From the NCBI RefSeq assembly GCF_001677955.1, contig NZ_LELA01000034.1, positions 1 through 60,237 on the forward strand: a DNA stretch of 60,237 nucleotides, read 5' to 3'. The notes below the pieces were generated by a model. The model was not told the DNA's origin. It saw nothing but the letters and a program-made list of their open reading frames with translations, and did not search any database. Source of the DNA: Chryseobacterium sp. BGARF1. GTDB taxonomy: Bacteria; Bacteroidota; Bacteroidia; Flavobacteriales; Weeksellaceae. Both the position numbers and the translations under genes were made by a program. Shown piece after piece: positions 17,010 to 25,250 of the stretch (position 1 is its first letter; each line of letters opens with the position of its first letter).

Positions 17010-17015
17010 ATTTTT

Positions 17016-17780
17016 TTATTTTGCTCTTAATCTTTCTTTAATTACCTCAATATTTTTCTTCGCAGAATCTTCGAGAATTAAACTTGCACTCATGTGAATT
17101 CTTGCGGGCATTAATTCATTGAAATGTTCTGTTCCTTCCCATGAAACTTTTTTAATTAAAGCTAAAGCGTCTTCGCTTCTTGTTGCCAGTGTATTTAAGA
17201 ATTTTTCTAGTTTAGCATCCATTTCTGCAATATTTTCTGAAACTGAATGATAAATATTGTGTTGCTCTGCCCAATCTGCCGATCTGAAATCTGCATCAAT
17301 TGCCATTGCCGAAAACTGAGATTTTCCGATTTTTCTTTCTACATAAGGTCCGATAACGAAAGGTCCGATCCCCAAATTGATTTCGGTTAAAGCTAAAGCA
17401 GAATCTTTGGTTGCAAAACAGTAATCTGCACCACAAGCCAATCCTACTCCACCACCGGTAGTTTTCCCCTGAACTCTTACCACTACGATTTTTCCGCAAT
17501 TTCTCATTGCATTTAAAACTTTGGCAAAACCTCCGAAAAATTTGGTAGATGCTTCCAGTTCTTCAATTGCCAAAAGCTCATCAAAACTTGCACCAGCGCA
17601 GAAAGCTTTTTCGCCTTCACTTTTTACAAGAATTGCTTTTACTTCTTTTTTAGCTCCTTCTTCTAAAATTGTTTCTGCTAATTTTTCAAGAATCGCTCCG
17701 GGAAGAGCATTACTTTTTGCTGTTCCGAAAGTAATTTCGGCAATATTATTTTTAATTTCTGATGTTACAAAATCACTCAT
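17016..17780 (-). CDS. Enoyl-CoA hydratase/isomerase family protein
   Basis: 254 aa crotonase fold. Oxyanion-hole segments are visible: EKAFCAGASFDEL and GKTTGGGVGLACGAD. The later catalytic glutamate lies in LTEINLGIGP, while the position of the first catalytic glutamate (GGGxE in crotonase) is Gly, so classic hydratase chemistry is uncertain. It lies 3.4 kb from paaZ and could supply the missing PaaF-type hydratase step, but no operon link supports this. A perfect -7 box TACTTTTG is at 17811-17804. Confidence 0.85.
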   Translation of the reverse strand: MSDFVTSEIKNNIAEITFGTAKSNALPGAILEKLAETILEEGAKKEVKAILVKSEGEKAFCAGASFDELLAIEELEASTKFFGGFAKVLNAMRNCGKIVVVRVQGKTTGGGVGLACGADYCFATKDSALALTEINLGIGPFVIGPYVERKIGKSQFSAMAIDADFRSADWAEQHNIYHSVSENIAEMDAKLEKFLNTLATRSEDALALIKKVSWEGTEHFNELMPARIHMSASLILEDSAKKNIEVIKERLRAK

Positions 17781-18088
17781 TTCTAGTCTATATTCGATTT
17801 ATACAAAAGTACTAAATAAAGGACTTTTGAGAAAACTAATATCTTAGTTTTTAGCTTTAAAAACAGAAAAATTAAAACTACATCAGTATAAATACTGATT
17901 TTTAAAATACGGTATTTGTACTCTATTCTACTCTATTTGAAATCTGTTAATTTGTGATACGAAAAAACTATAAAACTAATGACCATGAAAGCTTTTACTC
18001 AATGCTAAAAGTTTTCGATCAACGATTCTAGGCATAAATGAAAAATTCTCCGTTCCTCGGAGAATTTATTTTTTTTATTGGAAAACAT
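17781..18088. other. 308-base gap with a 9-codon ORF and hairpins
   Basis: No ordinary gene. Contents: the crotonase promoter region on the left; a perfect 8-bp dyad ATCAGTAT/ATACTGAT at 17882-17899 followed by TTTTT; a tiny plus-strand ORF, 17979-18008, encoding MTMKAFTQC; and a strong terminator at 18043-18067. Together these could be a short non-coding or leader-like transcript, but no convincing promoter was found. Confidence 0.4.
18043..18067. terminator. Strong terminator hairpin
   Basis: 10-bp perfect stem AAATTCTCCG/CGGAGAATTT with a 5-base loop. The plus strand continues ATTTTTTTTATT, the better T tract; the minus strand has only two extra T before a mixed sequence. It ends 21 bases after the stop of the leftward methyltransferase gene, which it may also terminate. 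Confidence 0.75.
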
Positions 18089-18853
18089 TTATTTTCTTCC
18101 GTACAGTAATATTCTTTTAAATGCATAGATAGCAGGAAACGAATCAAAATTTTCCTCAATACGCTTTTTATATTCATTAATAAATTTCGCTTCGTTCACT
18201 TCATCCAATCTTTCCAAATAGGGAATCAGAGCCGAGCCAGAAATAAACTTAAAGAGTTTTTCAGCATCTTCAGCAATGATTGGATAGACTTTTACAGAAA
18301 TATTGAGGTCTTTCAAACCTGAGTCAAACATTATTTTAGCATATTCATCCAAACTTAAGACCGGAGAAACCCTGTTCCAATCCTCAAGCTGAGTTTTAAA
18401 AGGTTCTTCCGAAGCGAGTTGAAAAAGGATTTGGTTGAGCCTATTTTCAGATTGCACAGGCATTTGAACTGCAAATTGTCCTTTTTCACTTAATAAAGAA
18501 AGCAATTTGGGAAACAGTTTTTCATGATCATCCGACCATTGCAAAGCCGCATTGCTAAAAATAAAATCCCATTTTTCGTCGGAATCATATAACTCTTCAA
18601 CTGTTTTTTGTTTAAAATGTAAACGGTCATTCTGAAATAAATTAGATCCTGCAAGCATTTCAGCAGAAGAATCAATTCCTAAAAACTCTGTATTTGAAAA
18701 TTTTTCTGAAAGAATTTTCGTTTGCTCGCCCGTTCCGCAACCTATATCGATGGCTTTTTTTAGATTTTCCTGTGAAATTAAATTCATCAAATCGAAAAAA
18801 GGTTGATAACGGATATCTTTAAATTGGTTGTAAACTTCAGGATCCCAAGGCAT
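18089..18853 (-). CDS. Trans-aconitate 2-methyltransferase-like protein
   Basis: 254 aa. The beginning WDPEVYNQFKDIRYQPFFDLM and motif I AIDIGCGTGEQTKIL, with the family-specific SNAALQWSDDHEKLFP and GQFAVQMP, follow the layout of E. coli Tam closely. Tam methylates trans-aconitate, an inhibitor of aconitase. Identity of substrate here is inferred from that pattern only. Its upstream side borders the RAYT/REP module. Confidence 0.8.
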   Translation of the reverse strand: MPWDPEVYNQFKDIRYQPFFDLMNLISQENLKKAIDIGCGTGEQTKILSEKFSNTEFLGIDSSAEMLAGSNLFQNDRLHFKQKTVEELYDSDEKWDFIFSNAALQWSDDHEKLFPKLLSLLSEKGQFAVQMPVQSENRLNQILFQLASEEPFKTQLEDWNRVSPVLSLDEYAKIMFDSGLKDLNISVKVYPIIAEDAEKLFKFISGSALIPYLERLDEVNEAKFINEYKKRIEENFDSFPAIYAFKRILLYGRK

Positions 18854-18882
18854 ATTTATATTTTTTAGGTTGAGTAAAGGAG

Positions 18883-18950
18883 GGATTCCGTAGGAACCTT
18901 ATCTGTGTAGAAAATAGATGGTCTGATGAGGGCGCGTTCCGTAGGAACGC
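18883..18950. repeat. Left REP doublet of the RAYT module
   Basis: Two palindromes: an imperfect one at 18883-18898 (core TTCC-gta-GGAA) and a perfect one at 18934-18950, GCGTTCCGTAGGAACGC (7-bp stem, GTA loop). The spacer contains ATCTGTGTAGAAAA. The same arrangement occurs inverted on the other side of the gene. Confidence 0.85.
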
Positions 18951-18961
18951 TATCTCTAATT

Positions 18962-19426
18962 CTAATCGTAAAATTCAAACAAATACTGTTCCTGAAATTC
19001 AATTTCAAAAGCATTTAAAAATTCTATATATTCTTCTTTAAAAGTTTTCTTTTTATGATGTAATTCTTGATTTAAAATATAATTTACAACTTGCTCTTTC
19101 TGACTTTTTGCGTAAGAAAATGCGCCATAACCTTGTTGCCATCCAAAGTGATTTAAACATAACTTTTTTTCATTGATAAAATTTGTTGATTCTGTTTTGA
19201 CAGTTTTTACCAAATCTGAGATGGTAATTTGCAAATTTTTATAACTAAAAAAAATGTGAATATGATCAGGATTCGCATAAATAGCCAAAACTTTTTGACC
19301 TTTATTATTGAAAATACCACAAATATATTTTTCAATTTCATCACGAACAGAGTTTATAATTTTATTGTCTCTACATTTTGTGGCAAAGACGAGTTGAATA
19401 TAAAGTTGTGTGTATGTGTTTGGCAT
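18962..19426 (-). CDS. REP-associated tyrosine transposase (IS200-like, Y1 family)
   Basis: 154 aa. HUH motif DHIHIFF (His 55 and His 57) and a candidate catalytic tyrosine Tyr 116 in VVNYILNQELHH, with the conserved WQQGYGAFSYAKSQ before it. Complete for a single-domain Y1 transposase. RAYTs are single-strand endonucleases thought to move REP/REPIN sequences and are usually not mobile themselves. Flanking REP doublets support this over a plain IS200. The stop is 12 bases from the inner left REP. Confidence 0.88.
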   Translation of the reverse strand: MPNTYTQLYIQLVFATKCRDNKIINSVRDEIEKYICGIFNNKGQKVLAIYANPDHIHIFFSYKNLQITISDLVKTVKTESTNFINEKKLCLNHFGWQQGYGAFSYAKSQKEQVVNYILNQELHHKKKTFKEEYIEFLNAFEIEFQEQYLFEFYD

Positions 19427-19444
19427 TTTACATTTTTTTAGATA

Positions 19445-19512
19445 GCGTTCCTACGGAACGCCGAATTACTAATCATTATCTTTTCTACACAGATTGCATT
19501 CCTACGGAATGC
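19445..19512. repeat. Right REP doublet of the RAYT module
   Basis: Perfect palindromes GCGTTCCTACGGAACGC (19445-19461) and GCATTCCTACGGAATGC (19496-19512), each a 7-bp stem with a 3-base loop. The spacer contains TTTTCTACACAGAT, the reverse complement of the left spacer. The inner copy is the exact reverse complement of the inner left copy. Confidence 0.88.
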
Positions 19513-19586
19513 ACCATTCTACGATAAATTTCATAGAGAACAATACTCACTTCAAAGAAAATTTCAGAATTTTTAAATCCAATAAT

Positions 19587-20276
19587 TTATTTGTCCTTTA
19601 AAGCTAAAATATACTTATCAATATACAGATCTTTTTCTTTGGATTTATATTGCTGAATATATCTCGGATGTTCCAAAACAGTCATTTTTTTAAACAAATC
19701 AGCTTCCTGATTTAGTTTTGAAATAAAATCGGCATTCTTTTTTCCTAAAATAAAAACTTCTGAAATATCGAGATTCAAACTGATATGCTTTTTTAAAGTA
19801 TCAATCATAAAATCTTTCACCTCATTGAAAAGTGCTTTATCATCATAATAATTCGCATTAACCCAGTTCCCTTTTGATTTCCTTACAATCGCCAACGGAA
19901 ACGGAGAGTTGATATAAATATCTCTGTAAAATTCATCCGCTCCGCCATAAGCTGCAATCATATCATAAATAAAAACCGAAGAAACTTCATGCGTATAAGG
20001 AGATTCCATTTTAATTCTGCAAACACTTTCCAATCGTTTTGTATCGGTGAATGGAACTCCGGTAACTCCCGCTCCATGACGACTCGGATTAATTCCAATC
20101 AAAAATTTTCTTTGGTTTGAGTCATCATAATATTTATGATAAAACTTTTTCATGACAACCATTGTTTCAATATTATCTAAATACGGATTCAGAACCTGAA
20201 AATCTTTCGGTAACTTTCCGGAATACTGTAAATTCCGATTAAATTCTATGACTTTATCCGCAAAAGTTGCATTCAT
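19587..20276 (-). CDS. SMUG2-type DNA glycosylase family protein (DUF4918)
   Basis: 229 aa. Uracil-DNA-glycosylase superfamily: the water-activating/uracil pocket segment GINPSRHGAGVTGVPFTD (about residues 61-78) and the C-terminal DNA-intercalating HPRYIQQY (about residues 205-212). This is the family called SMUG2 or DUF4918 in Bacteroidota, predicted to excise uracil or damaged bases. The start codon overlaps the stop of the upstream DUF4241 gene by one base (TAATG), so the two are coupled. Confidence 0.85.
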   Translation of the reverse strand: MNATFADKVIEFNRNLQYSGKLPKDFQVLNPYLDNIETMVVMKKFYHKYYDDSNQRKFLIGINPSRHGAGVTGVPFTDTKRLESVCRIKMESPYTHEVSSVFIYDMIAAYGGADEFYRDIYINSPFPLAIVRKSKGNWVNANYYDDKALFNEVKDFMIDTLKKHISLNLDISEVFILGKKNADFISKLNQEADLFKKMTVLEHPRYIQQYKSKEKDLYIDKYILALKDK

Positions 20277-21040
20277 TAGTTCAGAGAAACAAAATTTTGT
20301 GGCTGATCATTTTCGCCTTCCTCATCGTCATCATCACTTAAAGCCAATTCGATATCAATAAACTGAATGTACAAGCCACAGATTTCTCCATTTGCATCGT
20401 AAGCAAAATACACAGGATAAGATCCGTCACCAAAACCGCTTGCAAACATAGGAATTTGAAATACTGTATTTGGAATCGTCCAGTTAATCCAATCTCCTGC
20501 ATCTCTTTGATTGGTGGGGTTTTCTTTATAACTCTGAGCAAACAATTCTGCAAAATAATCGTCATAAATGTTATCCACATTCAAGTCAGCTATAAATTTA
20601 TCAAATTCAGGAAGCGCTTCTGCATCTGCAATGCAACCTAATCCGGCATCAACATGAAAACCAAAAAAATCATCTTCTTTTACTCCATCCAAATTTTCAT
20701 TTCCAATTAAAGCTTCCTGATAAAGGATTGGTTTTTCATTAGTAAATTTCACCTTTACTGCAGCGTATCTATCACCCCAATCTTCAGATTTTACAACAGC
20801 AATTGTAACAGGAAAATTTCCTTTGGGGGTTTCAATAAAATACGGTTTTTGTTTTGAATTCAGAAAAACCAAAGGATCTCTCACCACAACTTTTCCGGAA
20901 AGCAAAGAAACATTTCCTATTTCCATAACTTCCATTTTTTCACCTGCAATTTCTTCTGAAGTGAAGTATGATTCCAAATCTGTAGGGCAAGTAAGAATAT
21001 GTTTTACTTCTGCATATTTCTGCATCCAGTTTTCTTCCAT
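20276..21040 (-). CDS. DUF4241 domain-containing protein
   Basis: 254 aa, soluble and acidic, no signal peptide. Patterns FFGFHVDAGLGCIAD and GFGDGSYPVYFAYDANGEICGLYI match the DUF4241 family, which has no established function. The C-terminal tail is very acidic (SDDDDEEGEND). Upstream partner of the SMUG2-like glycosylase through a one-base stop/start overlap; whether it has a part in repair is unknown. Confidence 0.8.
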   Translation of the reverse strand: MEENWMQKYAEVKHILTCPTDLESYFTSEEIAGEKMEVMEIGNVSLLSGKVVVRDPLVFLNSKQKPYFIETPKGNFPVTIAVVKSEDWGDRYAAVKVKFTNEKPILYQEALIGNENLDGVKEDDFFGFHVDAGLGCIADAEALPEFDKFIADLNVDNIYDDYFAELFAQSYKENPTNQRDAGDWINWTIPNTVFQIPMFASGFGDGSYPVYFAYDANGEICGLYIQFIDIELALSDDDDEEGENDQPQNFVSLN

Positions 21041-21136
21041 GATAAAATATTTTTTGAATTGATTTTAAGTTTGAAAATAATGAATAAAAATTAAGGCATG
21101 AAATCTGGAATGTGTTTTAACAAAAGATTATAAAAA

Positions 21137-21165
21137 AACAGTGTAACAAAAATTGCTACACTGTT
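21137..21165 (-). terminator. Terminator of paaZ
   Basis: 9-bp stem AACAGTGTA/TACACTGTT with an 11-base loop, followed on the minus strand by TTTTTTTAT. It begins 28 bases after the paaZ stop. Confidence 0.8.
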
Positions 21166-21193
21166 AAATTGTTTTATTGTTAAATTTAAAATA

Positions 21194-23683
21194 TTAAATC
21201 AATCCAAACTGCTCAAAATGATGTGTAAAATGTTTCTTATGCATTAGCTCCCACATTTCTTTATTCAATTTTCCGAACACAAAATTCATATGTTCAGCCT
21301 GTGGATTTTCTTTGTAGTAAATAGAAAATCTCTTTAAATTATCTAAGAAAGACTGTTTTGCAGCATCAAGATTTTTATGTTTTAATTCTAATAAAGTTCC
21401 ATCTTCAGCCAAGAAAGGTGCAGGGAAATCTTTTGGCATTTTTCTGTGATTATACAGAGAATCTTGCCATTTTTCTAGCTGTTCTTCAGGAGTGAAACAT
21501 TTGTCAGCTTCCGGTTCACCTAAACTTACCAAAACGCCATGTTCCAAATGCTCGATCATTTGCTGAGGAGACATTTTCCCCCAAGCTGGCTGAGTATTTT
21601 CAGATAATCCGTTTACAATTTTCTGAACATTTTTAAGGTCGATAAAAGGTGAATGTTTAGCCACTAAAGTTAAAATTGTCGCTACGCAAACTACCTCTTC
21701 TCTTTGGTTCACTACTTCAACCAACCATTTTACAACACCAGAAGGAATATTTCTTCCTTTTACTCCACGGTTGATCTTTTCTTTTGCCGTTAAATAAACC
21801 GTAATCGTATCTCCTGCATAAACAGGTTTAAAGAACGAACAGTTTTCTAATCCGTAATTCGCAATAACCGGTCCTTTTTTCCCTGAAACAAATAGTCCTG
21901 CTGCTGCAGAAAGGATGAAATATCCATGAGCAACGGTTTTATCGAAAATAGTTCCCGTTAAGCTTGTAGCATCCGTGTGTGCATAAAAATGATCCCAAGA
22001 AACATTAGAGAAATTAACAATATCCGCATCAGTAACTGTTCTTCCTGCAGTTTCCAAAGAATCTCCAACCTCAACATCTTCAAAATATTTCTGGAAAGGA
22101 TGTTTGTCAGAATATTTTTTCTCAGCACCTTGCTGATAAACCTTTGTGATTGCAGTCAAAATATCGGGAGAACCTTGAATTGCTGTTTTCTGAAGGAAGA
22201 AATGAAGACCGTTCAATCCGCCCATTTCCTCTCCACCACCTGCTCTTCCAGGACCTCCATGCATTAAAGTAGGAAGCGGAGAACCGTGACCTGTACTTTC
22301 TTTCGCATTGTCTCTGTTCAATACGAAAATTCTACCGTGCTGAGAAGCCATTTTCCACGAAGTTTCGGCAACAAATTTTTCATCATGAGAAATGATAGAA
22401 CCTACCAAACTTCCTTTTCCTCTTTTTGCCAACGCAGCCGCTTCTTCCGCATCTTTGTAAGGCATCAATGTAGAAACCGGACCGAAAGCTTCTACATCGT
22501 GAGAAATATTTTTAGTGAATGGAGAATCGTTTAAGAATAATTTTGGACTCATAAATGCACCATTTTCATAGTTGGCATCTATCAATTCGTGTTTTCCTTC
22601 GTAAACAAGCTCGTTCTCAGTTTTTAAAATATCAACTTTTCTTAAAACCTCATCATACTGCTGTTTTCCAACCAAAGAACCCATTCTTGTTTCTCTGCTT
22701 AATGGATTTCCTATTTTTGTCTGATCTAAAGCTTTTGATAAAGCATTTTGAACGTCACCAATTAAATTTTCAGGAACAATAATTCTTCTGATTGCTGTAC
22801 ATTTCTGCCCAGCTTTTGTAGTCATTTCTGTACGAACTTCTTTGATGAATAAATCAAATTCAGGAGTTCCCGGTTTTGCATCCAAACCAAGAATTGAACA
22901 GTTCAAAGAATCGGCTTCCATATTGAAACGAACTGCATTTCCAGCTACAGAAGGTAAAGATTTTAATTTTCTACCTGTATTTGCAGAACCTGTAAATAAT
23001 ACAGAATCTCCGTCCTGAACATAGTCTAAAATATTTCCCGGTTCACCACAAACCAATTGAAGTGCCCCTTCAGGAAGAACACCACTTTCGATCATATCCT
23101 GAAAAACCGCATTCGTTAAATAAGAACCAAATGGCGAAGGTTTCACAATACTTGGAACACCTGCCAATAAAGATGTGGATAACTTTTCTAACATTCCCCA
23201 AACCGGAAAGTTATAAGCGTTTATCTGTACAGAAACCCCTTCACTCGGCGTTAAAATGTGAGCTCCCAAGAAAGTTCCGTTCGCAGAAATTTTCTGAGTT
23301 TCACCATCTACCCAAAAAGGAGTATTCGGAAGCATTCTCTTTGCCAAACCTGAATAGGTGAAGAAAGTACCAAAACCACCTTCGATATCTACCCAAGAAT
23401 CTGCGTGTGTTGCTCCTGTTTTATATGATAATTCGTAATATTTTTTCTTTCTTTCTAAAAGGTAAAGCGCCACTTTTTTCAACATTTCTCCACGATCGTA
23501 GAACGTCATGGATGAAAGGTTTTTGTAACCTACTGTTCTTCCATAATCGAGAGCTTGCTCAAAATTCAGACCTTCTGTATCAGAAATGGCAACCTGCTCT
23601 CCTGTCACAGCGTTGTACAAAGGAATTCCGTTTCCATTTCCTTCGACCCATTCGCCGTAGATATAGTTTTTTAATTTTTCCAT
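21194..23683 (-). CDS. paaZ: PaaZ (oxepin-CoA hydrolase / semialdehyde dehydrogenase) with a DinB-like tail
   Basis: 829 aa against 681 in E. coli. Residues ~1-515 are an aldehyde dehydrogenase with Glu 256 (FNMEADS) and nucleophile Cys 295 (GQKCTAI); residues ~530-675 are a MaoC-type hydratase with WDHFYAHTD and AHGYFILSAAAG. Together they open oxepin-CoA and oxidise the semialdehyde. The extra 149 residues (681-829), starting HSPFIDLKNVQ and containing WGKMSPQQMIEHLEHGV, look like a DUF1569/DinB-superfamily four-helix domain. It has its own 121-base upstream gap and terminator, so it may be a separate unit from the rest of the paa operon. Confidence 0.95.
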   Translation of the reverse strand: MEKLKNYIYGEWVEGNGNGIPLYNAVTGEQVAISDTEGLNFEQALDYGRTVGYKNLSSMTFYDRGEMLKKVALYLLERKKKYYELSYKTGATHADSWVDIEGGFGTFFTYSGLAKRMLPNTPFWVDGETQKISANGTFLGAHILTPSEGVSVQINAYNFPVWGMLEKLSTSLLAGVPSIVKPSPFGSYLTNAVFQDMIESGVLPEGALQLVCGEPGNILDYVQDGDSVLFTGSANTGRKLKSLPSVAGNAVRFNMEADSLNCSILGLDAKPGTPEFDLFIKEVRTEMTTKAGQKCTAIRRIIVPENLIGDVQNALSKALDQTKIGNPLSRETRMGSLVGKQQYDEVLRKVDILKTENELVYEGKHELIDANYENGAFMSPKLFLNDSPFTKNISHDVEAFGPVSTLMPYKDAEEAAALAKRGKGSLVGSIISHDEKFVAETSWKMASQHGRIFVLNRDNAKESTGHGSPLPTLMHGGPGRAGGGEEMGGLNGLHFFLQKTAIQGSPDILTAITKVYQQGAEKKYSDKHPFQKYFEDVEVGDSLETAGRTVTDADIVNFSNVSWDHFYAHTDATSLTGTIFDKTVAHGYFILSAAAGLFVSGKKGPVIANYGLENCSFFKPVYAGDTITVYLTAKEKINRGVKGRNIPSGVVKWLVEVVNQREEVVCVATILTLVAKHSPFIDLKNVQKIVNGLSENTQPAWGKMSPQQMIEHLEHGVLVSLGEPEADKCFTPEEQLEKWQDSLYNHRKMPKDFPAPFLAEDGTLLELKHKNLDAAKQSFLDNLKRFSIYYKENPQAEHMNFVFGKLNKEMWELMHKKHFTHHFEQFGLI

Positions 23684-23804
23684 AAAATATTTTATATTTT
23701 AATTTAACGATGTATCAATCTAGCAGTTTACCAATCAGATGATTCGAAAATCTCAGTATGACATTATGTAATTGTTAGATTTTTACATTGGTATATTGTT
23801 ACAT

Positions 23805-24632
23805 TTATTTTGGTTCTTGATACGGAAACAATTTCACCAAACCTTCATACAAACTTCTGTGAAGAATGGTTGCGTGATTGTCTGTTTCCATCATTTTATA
23901 TTCTACCGTCCAGTTTTTCTTGTTTGATTTTTTCAGAACATCGTAGAAAGCTTCAGCATCTTTTACCATTACCGGGTGTTCCCCTTTTCCAACAGAAACA
24001 TAAACGAATTTTTTAGTATCTGGAATTTTAGCTAACAATTGAGGAGCCTGTTTCAAGAGACTTTGATCATCCCACCATAAACTCGGACTGATGATAAAAT
24101 AATTATTAAACATTTCTGGCTTTTTCAACAAAATTTCCGTTGCTAAAAGTCCACCCAGCGATTGTCCGAATAAATATTTATCAGTTGTCTTAAACTGACT
24201 TTCGATATAAGGTTTTAATTCCTTTTCAAGAAAACTAATGAATTTATCAGAATGTCCTGTTGTAGGATAATCTTTCTGTAAATCTTTTAAATCCGTATGA
24301 AAAGTAAAATCTTTCTTTCGGTCAATATTCGCAATTCCCACCACGATAGTTTCCGGCATCGAATACATTTGATTAAAGAATTGAATCAATCCTGTAACGT
24401 GAATGAAATCTTCGTTCATACTTCCATCCAGAAGATAGATGATTGGGTAAGATTTTGTTTTGTCGAAATTTTGCGGAAGATAAATGTTCAGAACTCTATC
24501 TTCATTTAAAATCTTAGACTTTATGGTTCTAATTTCTCCAATAGTCAATGGTTTTACATTTTTAGTCTGAGCGAAGATCAGAGATTGAAATGCAAGCAGA
24601 ATACTGCAGAAAATGAGAAGTTTTTTTAACAT
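23805..24632 (-). CDS. Secreted alpha/beta-hydrolase (putative esterase, PF00756-like)
   Basis: 275 aa with a signal peptide (SLIFAQ, residue ~22). The fold follows Fes/IroE and S-formylglutathione-hydrolase-like esterases: IYLLDGS (oxyanion), nucleophile elbow GQSLGG (Ser ~153), and a C-terminal His in DNHATILHRS. It could hydrolyse an ester or siderophore-like substrate in the periplasm. The gene is 18 bases downstream of paaY, so it is co-transcribed with paa, though no standard paa role fits an exported enzyme. Confidence 0.85.
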   Translation of the reverse strand: MLKKLLIFCSILLAFQSLIFAQTKNVKPLTIGEIRTIKSKILNEDRVLNIYLPQNFDKTKSYPIIYLLDGSMNEDFIHVTGLIQFFNQMYSMPETIVVGIANIDRKKDFTFHTDLKDLQKDYPTTGHSDKFISFLEKELKPYIESQFKTTDKYLFGQSLGGLLATEILLKKPEMFNNYFIISPSLWWDDQSLLKQAPQLLAKIPDTKKFVYVSVGKGEHPVMVKDAEAFYDVLKKSNKKNWTVEYKMMETDNHATILHRSLYEGLVKLFPYQEPK

Positions 24633-24650
24633 ATTTAAATTTAAAGTGGG

Positions 24651-25244
24651 TTATTTCACATCATCCCAAATACTGTAATCAACAATTTTTGTTGGAATCT
24701 GTTGAATATATTCTGTAAAAGGTTCACAAGGTAAAATCGCATCTTTTCCTTCTCTTGCCAATTCCTGATATAGTTTTGTTCCTTCTGTTTTCCATTTAAT
24801 CATCTCATCAGAAACATCACGGATAATTTTCGCAGGACTTCCAACGATTAATTTTCGTGCATCACATTTGAAGTTTGCAGGAACAAAAGCCAAAGCACCG
24901 ATAATACATTCATCACCGATAACCGCTTTATCCATTACGACAGCATTCATTCCAACCAAACAGTTTCTTCCGATATGTCCGGAATGAATAATCGCACCGT
25001 GACCGATGTGTGCAGATTCTTCCAAGATTGTTTCAATACCCGGAAAAACGTGAAGCGTGCAGTTTTCCTGAACATTTGCACCGTCTTTAATGATAATTTT
25101 CCCCCAATCCCCACGAATAACCGCATTGGGACCGATATAAACTTCTTCACCGATCTCTACATTTCCGATAATCACCGCTTGTGGATGAACGTATGCAGAA
25201 GGTTTGATGATGGGGCGAATGCCGTGATATGAGTAAATGTTCAT
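24651..25244 (-). CDS. paaY: PaaY, hexapeptide-repeat thioesterase/transferase family
   Basis: 197 aa with left-handed beta-helix hexapeptide repeats, running from VIIGNVEIGEEVYIGPNAVIRG to GVGM-type turns (LVGMNAVVMDKAVIGDEC). Gamma-carbonic-anhydrase-like His residues are present (HVFPG, HIGHGA, HSGHIG). PaaY is known in paa clusters as a thioesterase that clears dead-end CoA thioesters. Followed by the esterase gene after 18 bases. A repeat-filled gap of 235 bases separates it from paaJ. Confidence 0.9.
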   Translation of the reverse strand: MNIYSYHGIRPIIKPSAYVHPQAVIIGNVEIGEEVYIGPNAVIRGDWGKIIIKDGANVQENCTLHVFPGIETILEESAHIGHGAIIHSGHIGRNCLVGMNAVVMDKAVIGDECIIGALAFVPANFKCDARKLIVGSPAKIIRDVSDEMIKWKTEGTKLYQELAREGKDAILPCEPFTEYIQQIPTKIVDYSIWDDVK

Positions 25245-25250
25245 AGTTTT

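Larger units (their letters stand above)
18883..19512 (-). mobile_element. RAYT-REP module (REPtron-like)
   Basis: A 630-base unit: a RAYT gene between two inverted doublets of short palindromes. Each doublet has an inner perfect 17-base palindrome, a shared ATCTGTGTAGAAAA spacer and an outer palindrome. This is the known arrangement of REP/REPIN sequences next to their RAYT. No target-site duplication or subterminal transposon ends can be defined by eye. Confidence 0.75.

Noticed and set aside
18962..19426. A complete IS200/IS605 insertion sequence
   Set aside because: No TnpB, and the flanks are inverted REP doublets, which fits a RAYT better than a mobile IS with left-end and right-end hairpins.
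21194..21640. PaaZ tail as a separate gene joined by a frameshift or sequencing error
   Set aside because: The reading frame is continuous, the tail has its own domain-like pattern, and no start codon with good context separates it.
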